A stretch of DNA of 64,000 bases from Chitinophaga sp. LS1 (GTDB taxonomy: Bacteria > Bacteroidota > Bacteroidia > Chitinophagales > Chitinophagaceae): contig NZ_CP128362.1 of the NCBI RefSeq assembly GCF_034274695.1, positions 1,984,001-2,048,000 on the forward strand. Direction: 5' to 3'. The position numbers and the translations under genes were made by a program. This document shows, one piece after another, positions 34,180 through 42,677 of this stretch (its first letter is position 1; the number at the start of each line of letters is the position of its first letter). The notes below the pieces were generated by a model that saw nothing but the letters and a program-made list of their open reading frames with translations, was not told where the DNA came from and did no database searches.

Positions 34180-34551
34180 ATGCCCAAGGTGAAGATCACC
34201 AACTCAACCACACTACAAAGTGAGATCCTGAGATTAAAGAGAAAATCCCGTGCGCTGGAAAATGAGCTGGGAGACCGCGTTGATTATTTCAAAGGCAATT
34301 ATGGCAAGATGGCCCTCAATTCTGTCATACCCGGCAGTGCGAAGCATTCGGGTTGGATGGGTATTGCAGGCAAGGTAGCGAAAGTAGCCTGGCAAAGTAG
34401 CAATGCCAAATCATTCGCTACCAATGCCCTGATGACTGCATTGGAATTTATTGGTGTCAGATTGGGAATCAATCTCTTTGATAAATTTCGCAAGAGCAGA
34501 AGCAAAAAGAAGAAAGCCAAGATGGCGGCTACTCCTTCCGAAGAAGATTAG
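34180..34551 (+). CDS. Basic protein of the YtxH/holin-like trio, unknown function
   Basis: 123 residues from ATG 34180. It has an N-terminal coiled-coil (LQSEILRLKRKSRALENEL), a region with moderate hydrophobicity in the middle and a very basic C-terminus (KKKKAK). No family is recognised. It is the third gene of the trio and its stop overlaps that of the opposing radical SAM gene by 4 nt. Confidence 0.65.
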   Translation: MPKVKITNSTTLQSEILRLKRKSRALENELGDRVDYFKGNYGKMALNSVIPGSAKHSGWMGIAGKVAKVAWQSSNAKSFATNALMTALEFIGVRLGINLFDKFRKSRSKKKKAKMAATPSEED

Positions 34552-35573
34552 CCCCATACTTTGGTACCTTCGCTACAGTTTGCACAGATATCGATATTGG
34601 CCCGGCCCTTCATCAACTGGGTGCGGAAACCAACATACTTTTCATTGTGCCACAGTTCCTTCATGGACTGTTGTTTTAAATCGCCCAGTTTATGCTGGGC
34701 GTCCTTGTCAAAACAACAAGGTACTACCAGACCATCCCAGGTGATGACAGGTGCATGCCACAGGCGCCAGCAATGATTCCCCATTTTGTTCTTGATCTTA
34801 TAGGTCCCATCTTCGTTGCGCTTGTAACGGCTAAATTTATCAATAGTAGGAATCAATCGGTTTCCTTCCTCATAATCATACACTTGCGCTGTCTTGAAGC
34901 GAACCTGGTCCACACCGATTTCCTTTGCCAGCAATTTGATATCCTCAATCTGGTGCTCGTTAGGCTTTACAACGAGGAACTGGAAGAAAACAAACGGCTT
35001 TTTGGAATTTAGTTCTTTTTTCCACTTCACGATATTTTTAGCCCCCTGAATTACCTTTTCCAGGTTACCGCCCACGCGGTATTGGGTATACACATCCTGT
35101 GTGGTACCATCTATAGATATAATCAGGCGGTCCAGACCACTTTCTACCGTTTTGCGGGCGTTTTCGTCCGTAAGGTAGTGAGCGTTCGTAGAGGTAGCTG
35201 TATACAAACCTTTGCTGGTGGCATATTTTACCATGTCCAGAAACCCTGTATTCAGGTATGGTTCTCCCTGAAAATAAAATATAAGGTAGAAGAGATCTTT
35301 AGAGATCTCATCAATAGTCTTTTTGAAAAAATCCTGATTCAGCATCCCCGTAGGGCGGGTAAAAGCACGTAAGCCACTGGGACATTCCGGGCAACGAAGG
35401 TTACAGGAAGTAGTTGGTTCGAAAGATACGGAGATTGGTAAGCCCCATTGTACTGGTTTCCGAGACCATTTACTCACAAAATAACTGCTCAGTACTTTTC
35501 CGGCATTCCAACCACGACGCAGGGTAAACTTAGAAAGCAGGTTCAACGAATCATTCCAATTAAAATCCGGCAT
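34548..35573 (-). CDS. Radical SAM/SPASM domain protein
   Basis: 341 residues from ATG 35573. The radical SAM cluster motif C57-NLR-C61-PE-C64 is present. A C-terminal SPASM-like Cys set follows (HCWRLWHAP, VPCCFDKD and CANCSEG), which could hold auxiliary Fe-S clusters. Such enzymes modify peptides or mature enzymes; there is no obvious precursor peptide or partner nearby. Its upstream gap of 146 nt separates it from the lysozyme gene on the other strand. Confidence 0.9.
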   Translation of the reverse strand: MPDFNWNDSLNLLSKFTLRRGWNAGKVLSSYFVSKWSRKPVQWGLPISVSFEPTTSCNLRCPECPSGLRAFTRPTGMLNQDFFKKTIDEISKDLFYLIFYFQGEPYLNTGFLDMVKYATSKGLYTATSTNAHYLTDENARKTVESGLDRLIISIDGTTQDVYTQYRVGGNLEKVIQGAKNIVKWKKELNSKKPFVFFQFLVVKPNEHQIEDIKLLAKEIGVDQVRFKTAQVYDYEEGNRLIPTIDKFSRYKRNEDGTYKIKNKMGNHCWRLWHAPVITWDGLVVPCCFDKDAQHKLGDLKQQSMKELWHNEKYVGFRTQLMKGRANIDICANCSEGTKVWG

Positions 35574-35645
35574 AACACAAACACTTTGGATATTGTAAAA
35601 ATAAGATAACTATATCGGTTATGGATAATAATATTATACTTGCTA

Positions 35646-35653
35646 TAAATTTG
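35646..35653 (+). promoter_or_regulatory. Candidate -7 promoter element TAAATTTG of the GH25 gene
   Basis: TAAATTTG is an exact TAnnTTTG match 67 nt before the GTG start at 35720. There is no clear -33 TTTG in the AT-rich stretch before it. Confidence 0.3.
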
Positions 35654-35719
35654 ACATAGTCAAAACGTAGCGGATACTCCAAAAGCAAAGGCTATGCTAA
35701 AAGCAGAATTATTATTATC

Positions 35720-36499
35720 GTGACAAAGTCCAGAGAAAAAAAAGGGTGGCGCCTGGTTGTCTTCATCTTTCAATTAATGGTGATTATCACCGCCGGTCTG
35801 GTATATTACCAGTTAAAAACAGGGAGACTCAACTTTGTAAGATATGAGGAGTTTGGTATTGATATGCCTGTAGACTATGAAATACATGGGATTGATGTCT
35901 CCAAGTTTCAAAAGAATATAAACTGGGAAGCAGTTCAGCAGATGCAGGTGGAAAAGATCCACATTTCATTTGCGTTTATCAAAGCTACGGAGGGTATTAC
36001 CCGCCAGGATGGCAATTTCAGGCAGAACTGGTCCCGGGCCAGGCGGGCAGGGGTGGTGCGGGGTGCCTATCACTTTTTTTATGCTACCCGTGATCCGCTC
36101 AAGCAGGCCATCAATTTTCAGAATGTAGTACAGCTGGAGCCGGGCGACCTGCCACCCGTATTGGATATTGAAGTGAGCAACGGCCAGCCACCAGCGGTGA
36201 TCAGAAGCACGGCCCGGGTATGGCTGGAAGAAATGAAAAAAGCATATGGCGTAAAACCCATCATTTATACTAACGTGCATTTTTACGAAACCTACCTGGG
36301 CGATGAATTTGATGACTATCCACTGTGGGTAGCCCATTATTACCAGAAAAAGAAACCGGCATCAGCAAGGAACTGGCTCTTCTGGCAACACAATGATGGG
36401 GGCAGGGTGAATGGTATATCAACTACGGTAGACTTCAATGTATTCAGAGGAGATAGCCTGGCATTCAGTAAGTTATTAATTCGCGCAAAAAAGCACTAA
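35720..36499 (+). CDS. Membrane-anchored GH25 family lysozyme
   Basis: 259 residues from GTG 35720; ATG codons upstream are out of frame, so GTG is used. A membrane helix at about residues 12-30 anchors the N-terminus. The GH25 motifs are clear: HGIDVSKFQ with D59, FAFIKATEG, RGAYHFF and the catalytic LDIE near residue 150. These N-acetylmuramidases cut the glycan strand of peptidoglycan. The gene overlaps the next small membrane protein gene by one base (TAATG), so the two are translationally coupled. Confidence 0.92.
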   Translation: MTKSREKKGWRLVVFIFQLMVIITAGLVYYQLKTGRLNFVRYEEFGIDMPVDYEIHGIDVSKFQKNINWEAVQQMQVEKIHISFAFIKATEGITRQDGNFRQNWSRARRAGVVRGAYHFFYATRDPLKQAINFQNVVQLEPGDLPPVLDIEVSNGQPPAVIRSTARVWLEEMKKAYGVKPIIYTNVHFYETYLGDEFDDYPLWVAHYYQKKKPASARNWLFWQHNDGGRVNGISTTVDFNVFRGDSLAFSKLLIRAKKH

Positions 36500-36780
36500 T
36501 GGAAAATCAGGAAACTCCCCAACGGGAAGATGAGAAGGCGCCAATGGATATGCGGATCGTATATTATTTTGTACGCATCATCCGCACCGTCTTTTTGTTT
36601 TTATTCTGGGGCATTATCAATGTTTTTCTGGGATTATATCTTGGATTTGCTGTGCCTGAGGAATCTACCCCTGGCCGCATGATCTTCTTTTATAGCTTCG
36701 CTTTCATTACACTTGTGGCATACCTCTTCATTGTGTGGAAAACGTGGAGGAAACAAAACCACACTACAGACAATTATTAA
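36499..36780 (+). CDS. Small membrane protein coupled to GH25 lysozyme
   Basis: 93 residues from ATG 36499. It has an acidic N-terminus (MENQETPQREDEK), two hydrophobic helices at about residues 27-52 and 65-84, and a basic end. No family is recognised. Overlap with the lysozyme stop suggests that the products act together at the membrane, but nothing else supports this. Confidence 0.7.
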   Translation: MENQETPQREDEKAPMDMRIVYYFVRIIRTVFLFLFWGIINVFLGLYLGFAVPEESTPGRMIFFYSFAFITLVAYLFIVWKTWRKQNHTTDNY

Positions 36781-36786
36781 TAATAA

Positions 36787-36831
36787 AAATGGCGAACAAC
36801 GTTTTCCGTCATTCGCCATTTATTGATGGTA
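36787..36831. terminator. Hairpin terminator between convergent genes
   Basis: AAATGGCGAA (36787-36796) pairs exactly with TTCGCCATTT (36822-36831) across a 25-nt loop. It sits just past the small membrane gene's stop and before the end of the opposing CsbD-like gene. Confidence 0.65.
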
Positions 36832-36843
36832 AGATTAAGTGAA

Positions 36844-37053
36844 TTAGAGGAGGGCTTGTTGCAGATACGCCTGCTGCATCCCTTTGATAATGCGTGCTAC
36901 GTCTTCCTGAGGTTTGCCTATTTTACGCTCCAACCGTACATACAGCTCTTTCTCTTTGCCAGATTCAAATACCAGATCCTCATCTGACAACTCTGTGAAA
37001 CGTTGTTTTAGCAATTTCTTCAGTACCGACCACTGGTAACTACGGATGTTCAT
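36844..37053 (-). CDS. CsbD-like small stress protein
   Basis: 69 residues from ATG 37053. The order W, LKKLLKQRF, LSDEDLVFESGKEKELYVRLERKIGK matches the spacing I know for the CsbD family (general stress proteins found widely in Bacteroidota). The protein is hydrophilic and helical. The call rests on this pattern alone. A gene-poor gap of about 490 nt follows upstream. Confidence 0.6.
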   Translation of the reverse strand: MNIRSYQWSVLKKLLKQRFTELSDEDLVFESGKEKELYVRLERKIGKPQEDVARIIKGMQQAYLQQALL

Positions 37054-37543
37054 AGTAAGCTTAATTTTATTAGTTATAAATATGTGACGTGTTTATCCAT
37101 CGTTCCAGGGTAACAGGGGTCCCTCCACTGAGGTCTAAATCAAATAGTTATCTTCAGAACGTAATACTAGAATATTCAACTTTTGTGCCATTTGGTAGCA
37201 TTCTGGGGTGAAAAAGTAAGCCGCATTGATCAATTCTATCCCTTTATAACAAATAGTTTGCGGGGTACCTATTACTGAATATAGGAATTAAAATTATGCT
37301 AAAATATTGAGATTATCATTTTAGCATATGAAATGCAATCTATTGCACCAGACTTTTCCTGGTTCGATTTGTGGAGACTTGGGAGACACCTGTGTTGTCG
37401 CATTACGCAATGTGTGGAGGCATTTACTCATCCAGGCATTACGAAATGCCCTATTGGCAAGTATTGCGGGATGGTACATACTTTGCAAAGGTATAATCGT
37501 ATCGATTGATAATAGGAACTGTTCACAAGTAAAACGGAAATCC
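37054..37543. other. Gene-poor interval
   Basis: About 490 nt without a convincing gene. It holds an 11-bp inverted repeat at 37295-37328 and a short hairpin around 37435-37450. An in-frame extension of the downstream gene (37328-37543) exists, but it is odd in composition and I do not accept it. No tRNA, insertion sequence or ribosomal feature is seen. Confidence 0.6.
37295..37328. repeat. 11-bp inverted repeat, possible operator
   Basis: TATGCTAAAAT (37295-37305) is repeated as its exact complement ATTTTAGCATA (37318-37328) with a 12-nt spacer. There is no T-run after it. Spacing and AT-rich content fit a dimeric-regulator site better than a terminator, but no regulator is near. Confidence 0.7.
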
Positions 37544-37729
37544 ATGCTACATGATGATAAACAGCTTCCCAGTGAAGAGCATAAACAACCTTTACAGCAC
37601 AAGGCTGAAATTTTAAAAACCGATAAAGCCGATACTAAGACCAATCCGCTTCATGGTGAGCTTTCCGGGAAACCGGAAGACGAAAACCTGGCGGCAAGGG
37701 ATCAGGATCGTTCAAATAATAAAAGCTAA
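37544..37729 (+). CDS. Small hydrophilic protein, unknown function
   Basis: 61 residues from ATG 37544. The sequence is highly polar (Lys, Glu, Asp, His) without hydrophobic core (MLHDDKQLPSEEHKQP), and is likely disordered. Small proteins of this look are common in Chitinophaga-type genomes. The start is preferred over an in-frame ATG at 37328 because the upstream part has a different, hydrophobic composition. A terminator follows at 37816. Confidence 0.5.
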   Translation: MLHDDKQLPSEEHKQPLQHKAEILKTDKADTKTNPLHGELSGKPEDENLAARDQDRSNNKS

Positions 37730-37815
37730 TTCGTTTGCCATAGTTTATTGATTAACCTATTATGGACATCAAACGATTAGTAACATTCTTCTTTAATGTT
37801 GTGGTGTATAGCAGG

Positions 37816-37840
37816 CCGTCCCATTCATGGGATGGTTTTC
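37816..37840 (+). terminator. Hairpin terminator
   Basis: CCGTCCCAT (37816-37824) pairs with ATGGGATGG (37827-37835) with one G-T pair and a 2-nt loop, and TTTTCTTTTT follows on the plus strand. It lies between two convergent genes. Confidence 0.75.
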
Positions 37841-37855
37841 TTTTTAATGCCATTC

Positions 37856-38278
37856 CTAACTACTATGATCGGCAATAATCTTCCACTGACCTTTGATTTT
37901 CTTTATCAATAGGGTATAAGCCCCTTGCATATCTCCCGCGCTTCTCTGTAAATGCCATTTTCCCACTACAAAGTATAGCTCCTTTGCCAATGGTCTGATT
38001 TCCAGGATCTTAAAATCCAGCTTGCCCATAGCGGCGGTATCCGGGTAAGATTTCTTGTATCTGTCCAGAGTTGCCTGCCAGCCATATGTGGGGCCATGGC
38101 TGCCGACGAACAATAATGAATCTGATTGCCAGTACGTTTGCATAAAGCCTTCTATATTCCCCTGGTTCCAGGTGCTGGTTTGTACCGCCAGTAGCTGCCG
38201 GATCTCACTGTCCGGATGTTGCGCCAGTGCTGCTATAGACGGGGGTGTCAACAGGATAAGATACAGGATAAAACGCAT
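37856..38278 (-). CDS. Exported NTF2-like (DUF4440/SnoaL-type) protein
   Basis: 140 residues from ATG 38278; the frame is open upstream but would overlap kdnA, so this start is used. A signal peptide (MRFILYLILLTPPSIAALAQ) is followed by an NTF2-like fold: QTSTWNQGNIEGFMQTYW, LLFVGSHGPTYGW and the C-terminal WKIIADHSS typical of DUF4440. These proteins are small cone-shaped barrels that bind or catalyse on varied ligands. The gene is divergent from kdnA (81-nt gap). Confidence 0.8.
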   Translation of the reverse strand: MRFILYLILLTPPSIAALAQHPDSEIRQLLAVQTSTWNQGNIEGFMQTYWQSDSLLFVGSHGPTYGWQATLDRYKKSYPDTAAMGKLDFKILEIRPLAKELYFVVGKWHLQRSAGDMQGAYTLLIKKIKGQWKIIADHSS

Positions 38279-38334
38279 GGCAATTTTTAGTAAAAGATAA
38301 ACAGTTTTTCCGAGCGCTGAGTACTTGATTATAC

Positions 38335-38342
38335 TACCTTTG
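38335..38342 (+). promoter_or_regulatory. Candidate -7 promoter element TACCTTTG of the kdn operon
   Basis: TACCTTTG matches TAnnTTTG and lies 17 nt before ATG 38360. A T-rich stretch at 38304-38309 is at about the right distance for a weak -33 element. Confidence 0.5.
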
Positions 38343-38359
38343 CAAAAAATCAACAACTT

Positions 38360-39550
38360 ATGCCCGGATATGAATTTTTTGGACCGGAAGAACGCAAGGA
38401 AGTAAATGACGTGCTGGAAACCGGCATCTTTATGCGCTATGGGTTTGATGGCCCACGCAAAGGCATCTGGAAAGCAAAGGAGCTGGAACAAGCCATCTCT
38501 GAAAAACTGAATGTTGGGTACACACAGATCGTATCCAGCGGTACGGCAGCCCTCACCGTAGCAATGCAGGCGTTGGGCATAGGTGCAGGAGACGAAGTGA
38601 TCATGCCGACCTTCACATTTGTGGCAAGTTTTGAGTGTATCTTCTCGGTAGGCGCCACCCCGGTGCTGGTAGACGTAGATGATACCCTGACCCTGGACCC
38701 TAAAGCGGTTGAGGCTGCAATCACTCCACGTACCAAGGCGGTTATGCCTGTACATATGTGTGGTTCGATGGCTGACCTGGATGCACTGAAGGCCATCTGC
38801 GACAAACACAATCTGATCTTACTTGAAGACGCCTGTCAATCATTTGGCGCAACTTATAAAGGTAAAGCTGTTGGTTCTATCGGCCATGCTGGCGCCTTCT
38901 CCTTCGACTTTGTAAAAACCATCACCTGTGCTGAAGGTGGTGCCATCGTTACCAACGACAAGGATATTTATGTAAAAGCGGACGGTTACTCTGACCATGG
39001 CCACGACCACCTGGGCGTAGACCGTGGGGCAGATCTGCACCCATTCATCGGGTACAACTTCCGCATTTCTGAACTGCATGCGGCTGTAGGTCTCGCGCAG
39101 GTTAGAAAACTGGATACTTTCCTGAGCATCCAGCGCAAAACCAAAAAGATATTTAAAGATGCTCTGTCTGCCATTCCTCAGGTCAGCTTTCGTCGCCTGC
39201 CGGATGCAGAAGGGGATAGTGCTACTTTCCTCGCCTTCTTCCTGCCAGAAGAATCTCAGGCCAGAGCTGCTGCCGCTGCTATGAAAGCTGCCGGTCTGCC
39301 TGCTTTCTACTGGTTTGATAACAACTGGCATTATATCCGTAACTGGGAACACTTCAAACAAAGCACGGTGCTGAGCCGTTTTGCACCAGGCCTGCAACAG
39401 GCAATGGAGCTGTACAAAGTGAAACAATTCCCAGCTTCTGATGCGATCATGAGCCGTTGCATCTGCACTCCTATCAACCTGGGCTGGAGCGATGCTGAGG
39501 TTGCTGAACGTGCTGAGAAACTGGTAAATGCAGTAAAAAGCGCCCTGTAA
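38360..39550 (+). CDS. kdnA: 8-amino-Kdo aminotransferase KdnA (DegT/DnrJ/EryC1/StrS family)
   Basis: 396 residues from ATG 38360. PLP residues are visible: SSGTAAL (phosphate loop), LEDACQSFGA with D157 and the lysine in SFDFVKTITCAEGG at 186. The family uses PLP to aminate a sugar ketone or aldehyde. The neighbours kdsB and an iron-type alcohol dehydrogenase give exactly the KdnA-KdsB-KdnB set described in Shewanella, where KdnB oxidises C8 of Kdo and KdnA adds the amino group to make 8-amino-3,8-dideoxy-manno-octulosonate (Kdo8N). It overlaps kdsB by one base (TAATG). Confidence 0.88.
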   Translation: MPGYEFFGPEERKEVNDVLETGIFMRYGFDGPRKGIWKAKELEQAISEKLNVGYTQIVSSGTAALTVAMQALGIGAGDEVIMPTFTFVASFECIFSVGATPVLVDVDDTLTLDPKAVEAAITPRTKAVMPVHMCGSMADLDALKAICDKHNLILLEDACQSFGATYKGKAVGSIGHAGAFSFDFVKTITCAEGGAIVTNDKDIYVKADGYSDHGHDHLGVDRGADLHPFIGYNFRISELHAAVGLAQVRKLDTFLSIQRKTKKIFKDALSAIPQVSFRRLPDAEGDSATFLAFFLPEESQARAAAAAMKAAGLPAFYWFDNNWHYIRNWEHFKQSTVLSRFAPGLQQAMELYKVKQFPASDAIMSRCICTPINLGWSDAEVAERAEKLVNAVKSAL

Positions 39551-40278
39551 TGAAAAAAGTAGCCTTAATACCTGCCCGCTATGGCGCTACCCGTTTCCCG
39601 GGCAAGCTGATGGCTAAACTGGGTGGTAAGTCAGTGATCCTGCGCACGTATGAAAGTACTGTGAAAACAGGCGTGTTCGACGAAGTTATGGTCGTAACTG
39701 ACTCCGATGTTATCTACCAGGAGATCATTAGCAATGGTGGTAAAGCGGTCATGAGCCAAAAGGAACATGAGTGTGGTACCGATCGTATTGCCGAAGCGAT
39801 CGCTGACAGGGAAGATGTAGAGATCATCGTAAATGTTCAGGGAGACGAACCTTTCACCCAGAAAGAGCCGCTGGAAAAACTACTTCAGGTGTTCGAAGGC
39901 GAAGCTGGTCAGAAAGTACAGGTAGCCTCCCTGATGCAGGAGCTGAAAGACTGGTCATCCATCGAAGATCCTAATTATGTAAAGGTGGCCGTGGATAAAC
40001 AGTTCAACGCACTTTTCTTCTCCCGCTCCGTCATTCCTTATCCCCGCGATAAACAGGTGAAATCCGTTTATTATGAGCACATTGGTATCTATGCATTCCG
40101 CCGCAAAACCCTGCTGGATTTTACCCAAATGCCGGTAAGCCCACTGGAAGCCGCTGAGAAAATAGAATGCCTGCGCTACCTGGAAAATGGCATCTCCATG
40201 AAAATGGTGGTGACTGAGTACATGGGTGTGGAAATCGATACACCGGAAGACCTGGTGAAAGCAGAAAAATTATTATAA
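39550..40278 (+). CDS. kdsB: 3-deoxy-manno-octulosonate (8-amino type) cytidylyltransferase
   Basis: 242 residues from ATG 39550. It has the KdsB N-terminus ALIPARYGATRFPGKLM, then VVTDSD, CGTDRIAEA and NVQGDEPF. KdsB activates Kdo as CMP-Kdo for transfer to lipid A; in operons with kdnA and kdnB the preferred substrate is 8-amino-Kdo. It is coupled to kdnA by a one-base overlap and lies 18 nt before kdnB. Confidence 0.92.
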   Translation: MKKVALIPARYGATRFPGKLMAKLGGKSVILRTYESTVKTGVFDEVMVVTDSDVIYQEIISNGGKAVMSQKEHECGTDRIAEAIADREDVEIIVNVQGDEPFTQKEPLEKLLQVFEGEAGQKVQVASLMQELKDWSSIEDPNYVKVAVDKQFNALFFSRSVIPYPRDKQVKSVYYEHIGIYAFRRKTLLDFTQMPVSPLEAAEKIECLRYLENGISMKMVVTEYMGVEIDTPEDLVKAEKLL

Positions 40279-40296
40279 TAATATTAATAGACCGAG

Positions 40297-41373
40297 ATGA
40301 AATTCAGGAACTTTAAGATGGTTGACTACGTGGTATATGGCCGCGGATGTTTTGACCAACTGGATGAAATATTGGCTCCCCAACGTAAAGGAGATGCACC
40401 CATGATATTTTTCGTGGACCATTTCTTCCAGGGAAATGACGCTTTTGCTAAGCGTATTCCAGTGAGAGGCAAGGACAAGATTATATTTATTGATGTAACA
40501 GACGAACCTAAAACCAAATACGTTGACAAAGTCAGAGATGACCTGAAAACTGAATTTGGTGAGGTGAGCGGTATCATCGGTATCGGTGGCGGGTCTGTAA
40601 TGGACATGGCCAAAGCAGTATCCCTGATGATGACCAACCCAGGTTCTTCTGCTGACTATCAGGGCTGGGACCTGGTAAAATATCCTGGCGTATACAAGGC
40701 GGGTATTCCTACCATCTCCGGTACCGGGGCCGAAGTAAGCCGTACCTGTGTACTGACAGGCCCTACCCGTAAGCTGGGTATGAACTCTGACTTTACACCG
40801 TTCGACCAGATCGTACTGGATCCTGAATTGATCAGAGGCGTACCTAAGAACCAGATGTTCTATACTGCGATGGATTGTTATATCCACTGTATCGAATCTC
40901 TGACGGGTACTTACCTGAACGCTTTCAGCCGTTCTTACGGTGAAGAATCATTACGCCTGTGCCAGGAGATCTTCCTGCATAAGCCTGAATGGGATGACGA
41001 TGCTGATGAGAAACTGATGATGGCATCTTATGCCGGTGGTATGAGTATCGCCTATTCTCAGGTGGGTGTAGCACACGCTGTGAGCTACGGTCTGGCTTAC
41101 CTGCTGGGCACCAAGCACGGTATTGGTAATTGTATCGTGTTCGACAAGCTGGAAGAATTCTATCCTGAAGGCGTAGCTGAATTCAAAGAAATGGTGAAGA
41201 AACACAACATCGATATTCCACAGGGCATCACCAAAGGACTGACTGATGAGCAATTCAACATCATGATCGATGTATCCCTGGGTATGGCCCCACTGTGGGA
41301 AAATGCACTGGGTAAGGATTGGAAAGAGCAAATGACAAGAGAAAGACTGAGAGCGCTGTACGAACGGCTGTAA
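40297..41373 (+). CDS. kdnB: Kdo 8-oxidase KdnB (iron-containing alcohol dehydrogenase family)
   Basis: 358 residues from ATG 40297. It has the NAD site GIGGGSVMDMAK near residue 97 and metal-ligand regions MDCYIHCIES and VAHAVSYGLAYLLGTKHG, with the His and Asp expected of Fe-type dehydrogenases. In the known system KdnB oxidises the C8 hydroxyl of Kdo for KdnA. It ends the operon, followed by an intrinsic terminator. By itself the family could act on other alcohols, but the context is specific. Confidence 0.86.
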   Translation: MKFRNFKMVDYVVYGRGCFDQLDEILAPQRKGDAPMIFFVDHFFQGNDAFAKRIPVRGKDKIIFIDVTDEPKTKYVDKVRDDLKTEFGEVSGIIGIGGGSVMDMAKAVSLMMTNPGSSADYQGWDLVKYPGVYKAGIPTISGTGAEVSRTCVLTGPTRKLGMNSDFTPFDQIVLDPELIRGVPKNQMFYTAMDCYIHCIESLTGTYLNAFSRSYGEESLRLCQEIFLHKPEWDDDADEKLMMASYAGGMSIAYSQVGVAHAVSYGLAYLLGTKHGIGNCIVFDKLEEFYPEGVAEFKEMVKKHNIDIPQGITKGLTDEQFNIMIDVSLGMAPLWENALGKDWKEQMTRERLRALYERL

Positions 41374-41395
41374 TCAGACCCGATATTAAAAAGAC

Positions 41396-41430
41396 AAATC
41401 CCGGTCGCCTTGCAGCGCCGGGATTTTTTA
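41396..41430 (+). terminator. Intrinsic terminator of the kdn operon
   Basis: AAATCCCGG pairs with CCGGGATTT, with an inner CGC-GCG and a single bulged T, from 41396 to 41426, and TTTTATTTTT follows. It also lies just past the end of the opposing MFS gene. Confidence 0.9.
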
Positions 41431-41446
41431 TTTTTCTAAGCATGAA

Positions 41447-42673
41447 TTATCGTTGAAACCACTTGCCGGGTGAAAATACAAATTGTTTTACAGTTTGCAT
41501 ACGGCGATTTTGATAAATAAAGATCAAATAGACCGTAGCCGCAAGGGTCACTATAGCGGTAGAATAGAAGGTGAGGGGGAAGAACCTGGAATCGTTGTGA
41601 TATACAAAGGCTGACAGGTAGGCGCCAATACCAATACCCGCTTCCTGTGCGATGTACATGGAAGCCAGTGCCCGCCCTTTGTGTTCTGGTCTGCCCAGAT
41701 CAATGGTCCAGGCTGTCACGGCTGGAGAATTCAATCCTACTGATACACCATAGATCACAGCGGCAGTGAGCATCATGGCAGGAGAGTGGGCCACGCCTAA
41801 AGTAAATACCCCAACCGCCATAATCAATGTCGCAATCTTCAACACCGGCAATCTGCCATATCGGTCAGAGACCTTACCAGCTAACAACCGGATACTGATA
41901 GAGCTGGCGGTAAAGAATGTATAAAACAGGCCTTTGCTCGCTGGCGGCAGACCTACATAAGCGCTGAAATCAGGAATAATAGTGAACAGTACCCCATAGC
42001 TGTAATAAGTGATGAAAGTAACGATCACCGGCGCCAGTACCAATGGCTCAAAGATCTCTGATTTAGAGATCCTGAGTGTGGAGAGCCGGAAGCCTTGTTT
42101 ATTCGGCAGCGTTTCTTTCATACCACCTACCAGTATCACTACTGATAATAAGGCGAACACTGCCGATAACTGGAACATCACGTGTATATCCCAGATAGAA
42201 GTAACATATCCTCCTATGGCTGGGCCCAGTGCCATACCAATGGTGCTGAAGAGTCCAACCATGCCCATCGCTTCTGCTCTGCGGGTATTGGGTACGATAT
42301 CGGCCACATAAGCAGCAGTACCGGTAGGCTTAAAGCCTGTAGAAAAACCATGAAAGAAGCGGAGTAATAAGAAGGCGGCTACAGTGCTGACCAGGGGATA
42401 GAGCAGGCTACAGATCACACAGATCACGGAGCCGAAAATCATTACCGGAACGCGGCCAACGGTGTCTGTGAGTTTACCGCTAAAGGGCCGTGATAGCCCT
42501 GCCATGAGTGTAAACAAAGCAAGAATGTAGCCTTTGTATTGTTCGCCGCCCATGCTGCTGAGGTAAGCAGGCAAGTCTGGTAGCATCATGTTGTAGCTGG
42601 CGGAAAACAGTGCATTGCTAAGGCATAGCATGATAAAGTGGAAGGTATAGATCCTCCCGTGCGACTGATCCAT
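41447..42673 (-). CDS. MFS transporter
   Basis: 408 residues from ATG 42673, with 12 predicted helices. The MFS signature GKLTDTVGRVP appears in the first loop and a related GKVSDRYGRLP in the second half; the PDLPAYLSSMG region resembles drug/sugar-efflux type carriers. The substrate is not predictable. Its promoter lies almost at the start codon (TAACTTTG at 42678-42685). Other plausible class: arabinose-efflux-like. Confidence 0.85.
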   Translation of the reverse strand: MDQSHGRIYTFHFIMLCLSNALFSASYNMMLPDLPAYLSSMGGEQYKGYILALFTLMAGLSRPFSGKLTDTVGRVPVMIFGSVICVICSLLYPLVSTVAAFLLLRFFHGFSTGFKPTGTAAYVADIVPNTRRAEAMGMVGLFSTIGMALGPAIGGYVTSIWDIHVMFQLSAVFALLSVVILVGGMKETLPNKQGFRLSTLRISKSEIFEPLVLAPVIVTFITYYSYGVLFTIIPDFSAYVGLPPASKGLFYTFFTASSISIRLLAGKVSDRYGRLPVLKIATLIMAVGVFTLGVAHSPAMMLTAAVIYGVSVGLNSPAVTAWTIDLGRPEHKGRALASMYIAQEAGIGIGAYLSAFVYHNDSRFFPLTFYSTAIVTLAATVYLIFIYQNRRMQTVKQFVFSPGKWFQR

Positions 42674-42677
42674 GATG

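Noticed and set aside
37328..37543. N-terminal extension of the small gene at 37544-37729
   Set aside because: The added 72 residues are hydrophobic and Cys-containing, unlike the polar remainder, and overlap the inverted repeat; the ATG at 37544 gives a uniform protein.
37774..37890. Tiny plus-strand reading frame of about 38 codons near 37774
   Set aside because: It includes the terminator at 37816-37840 and runs into the opposing gene; there is no supporting feature.
38279..38809. N-terminal extension of the NTF2-like gene on the minus strand
   Set aside because: It would run antisense through kdnA; the ATG at 38278 begins a normal signal peptide.
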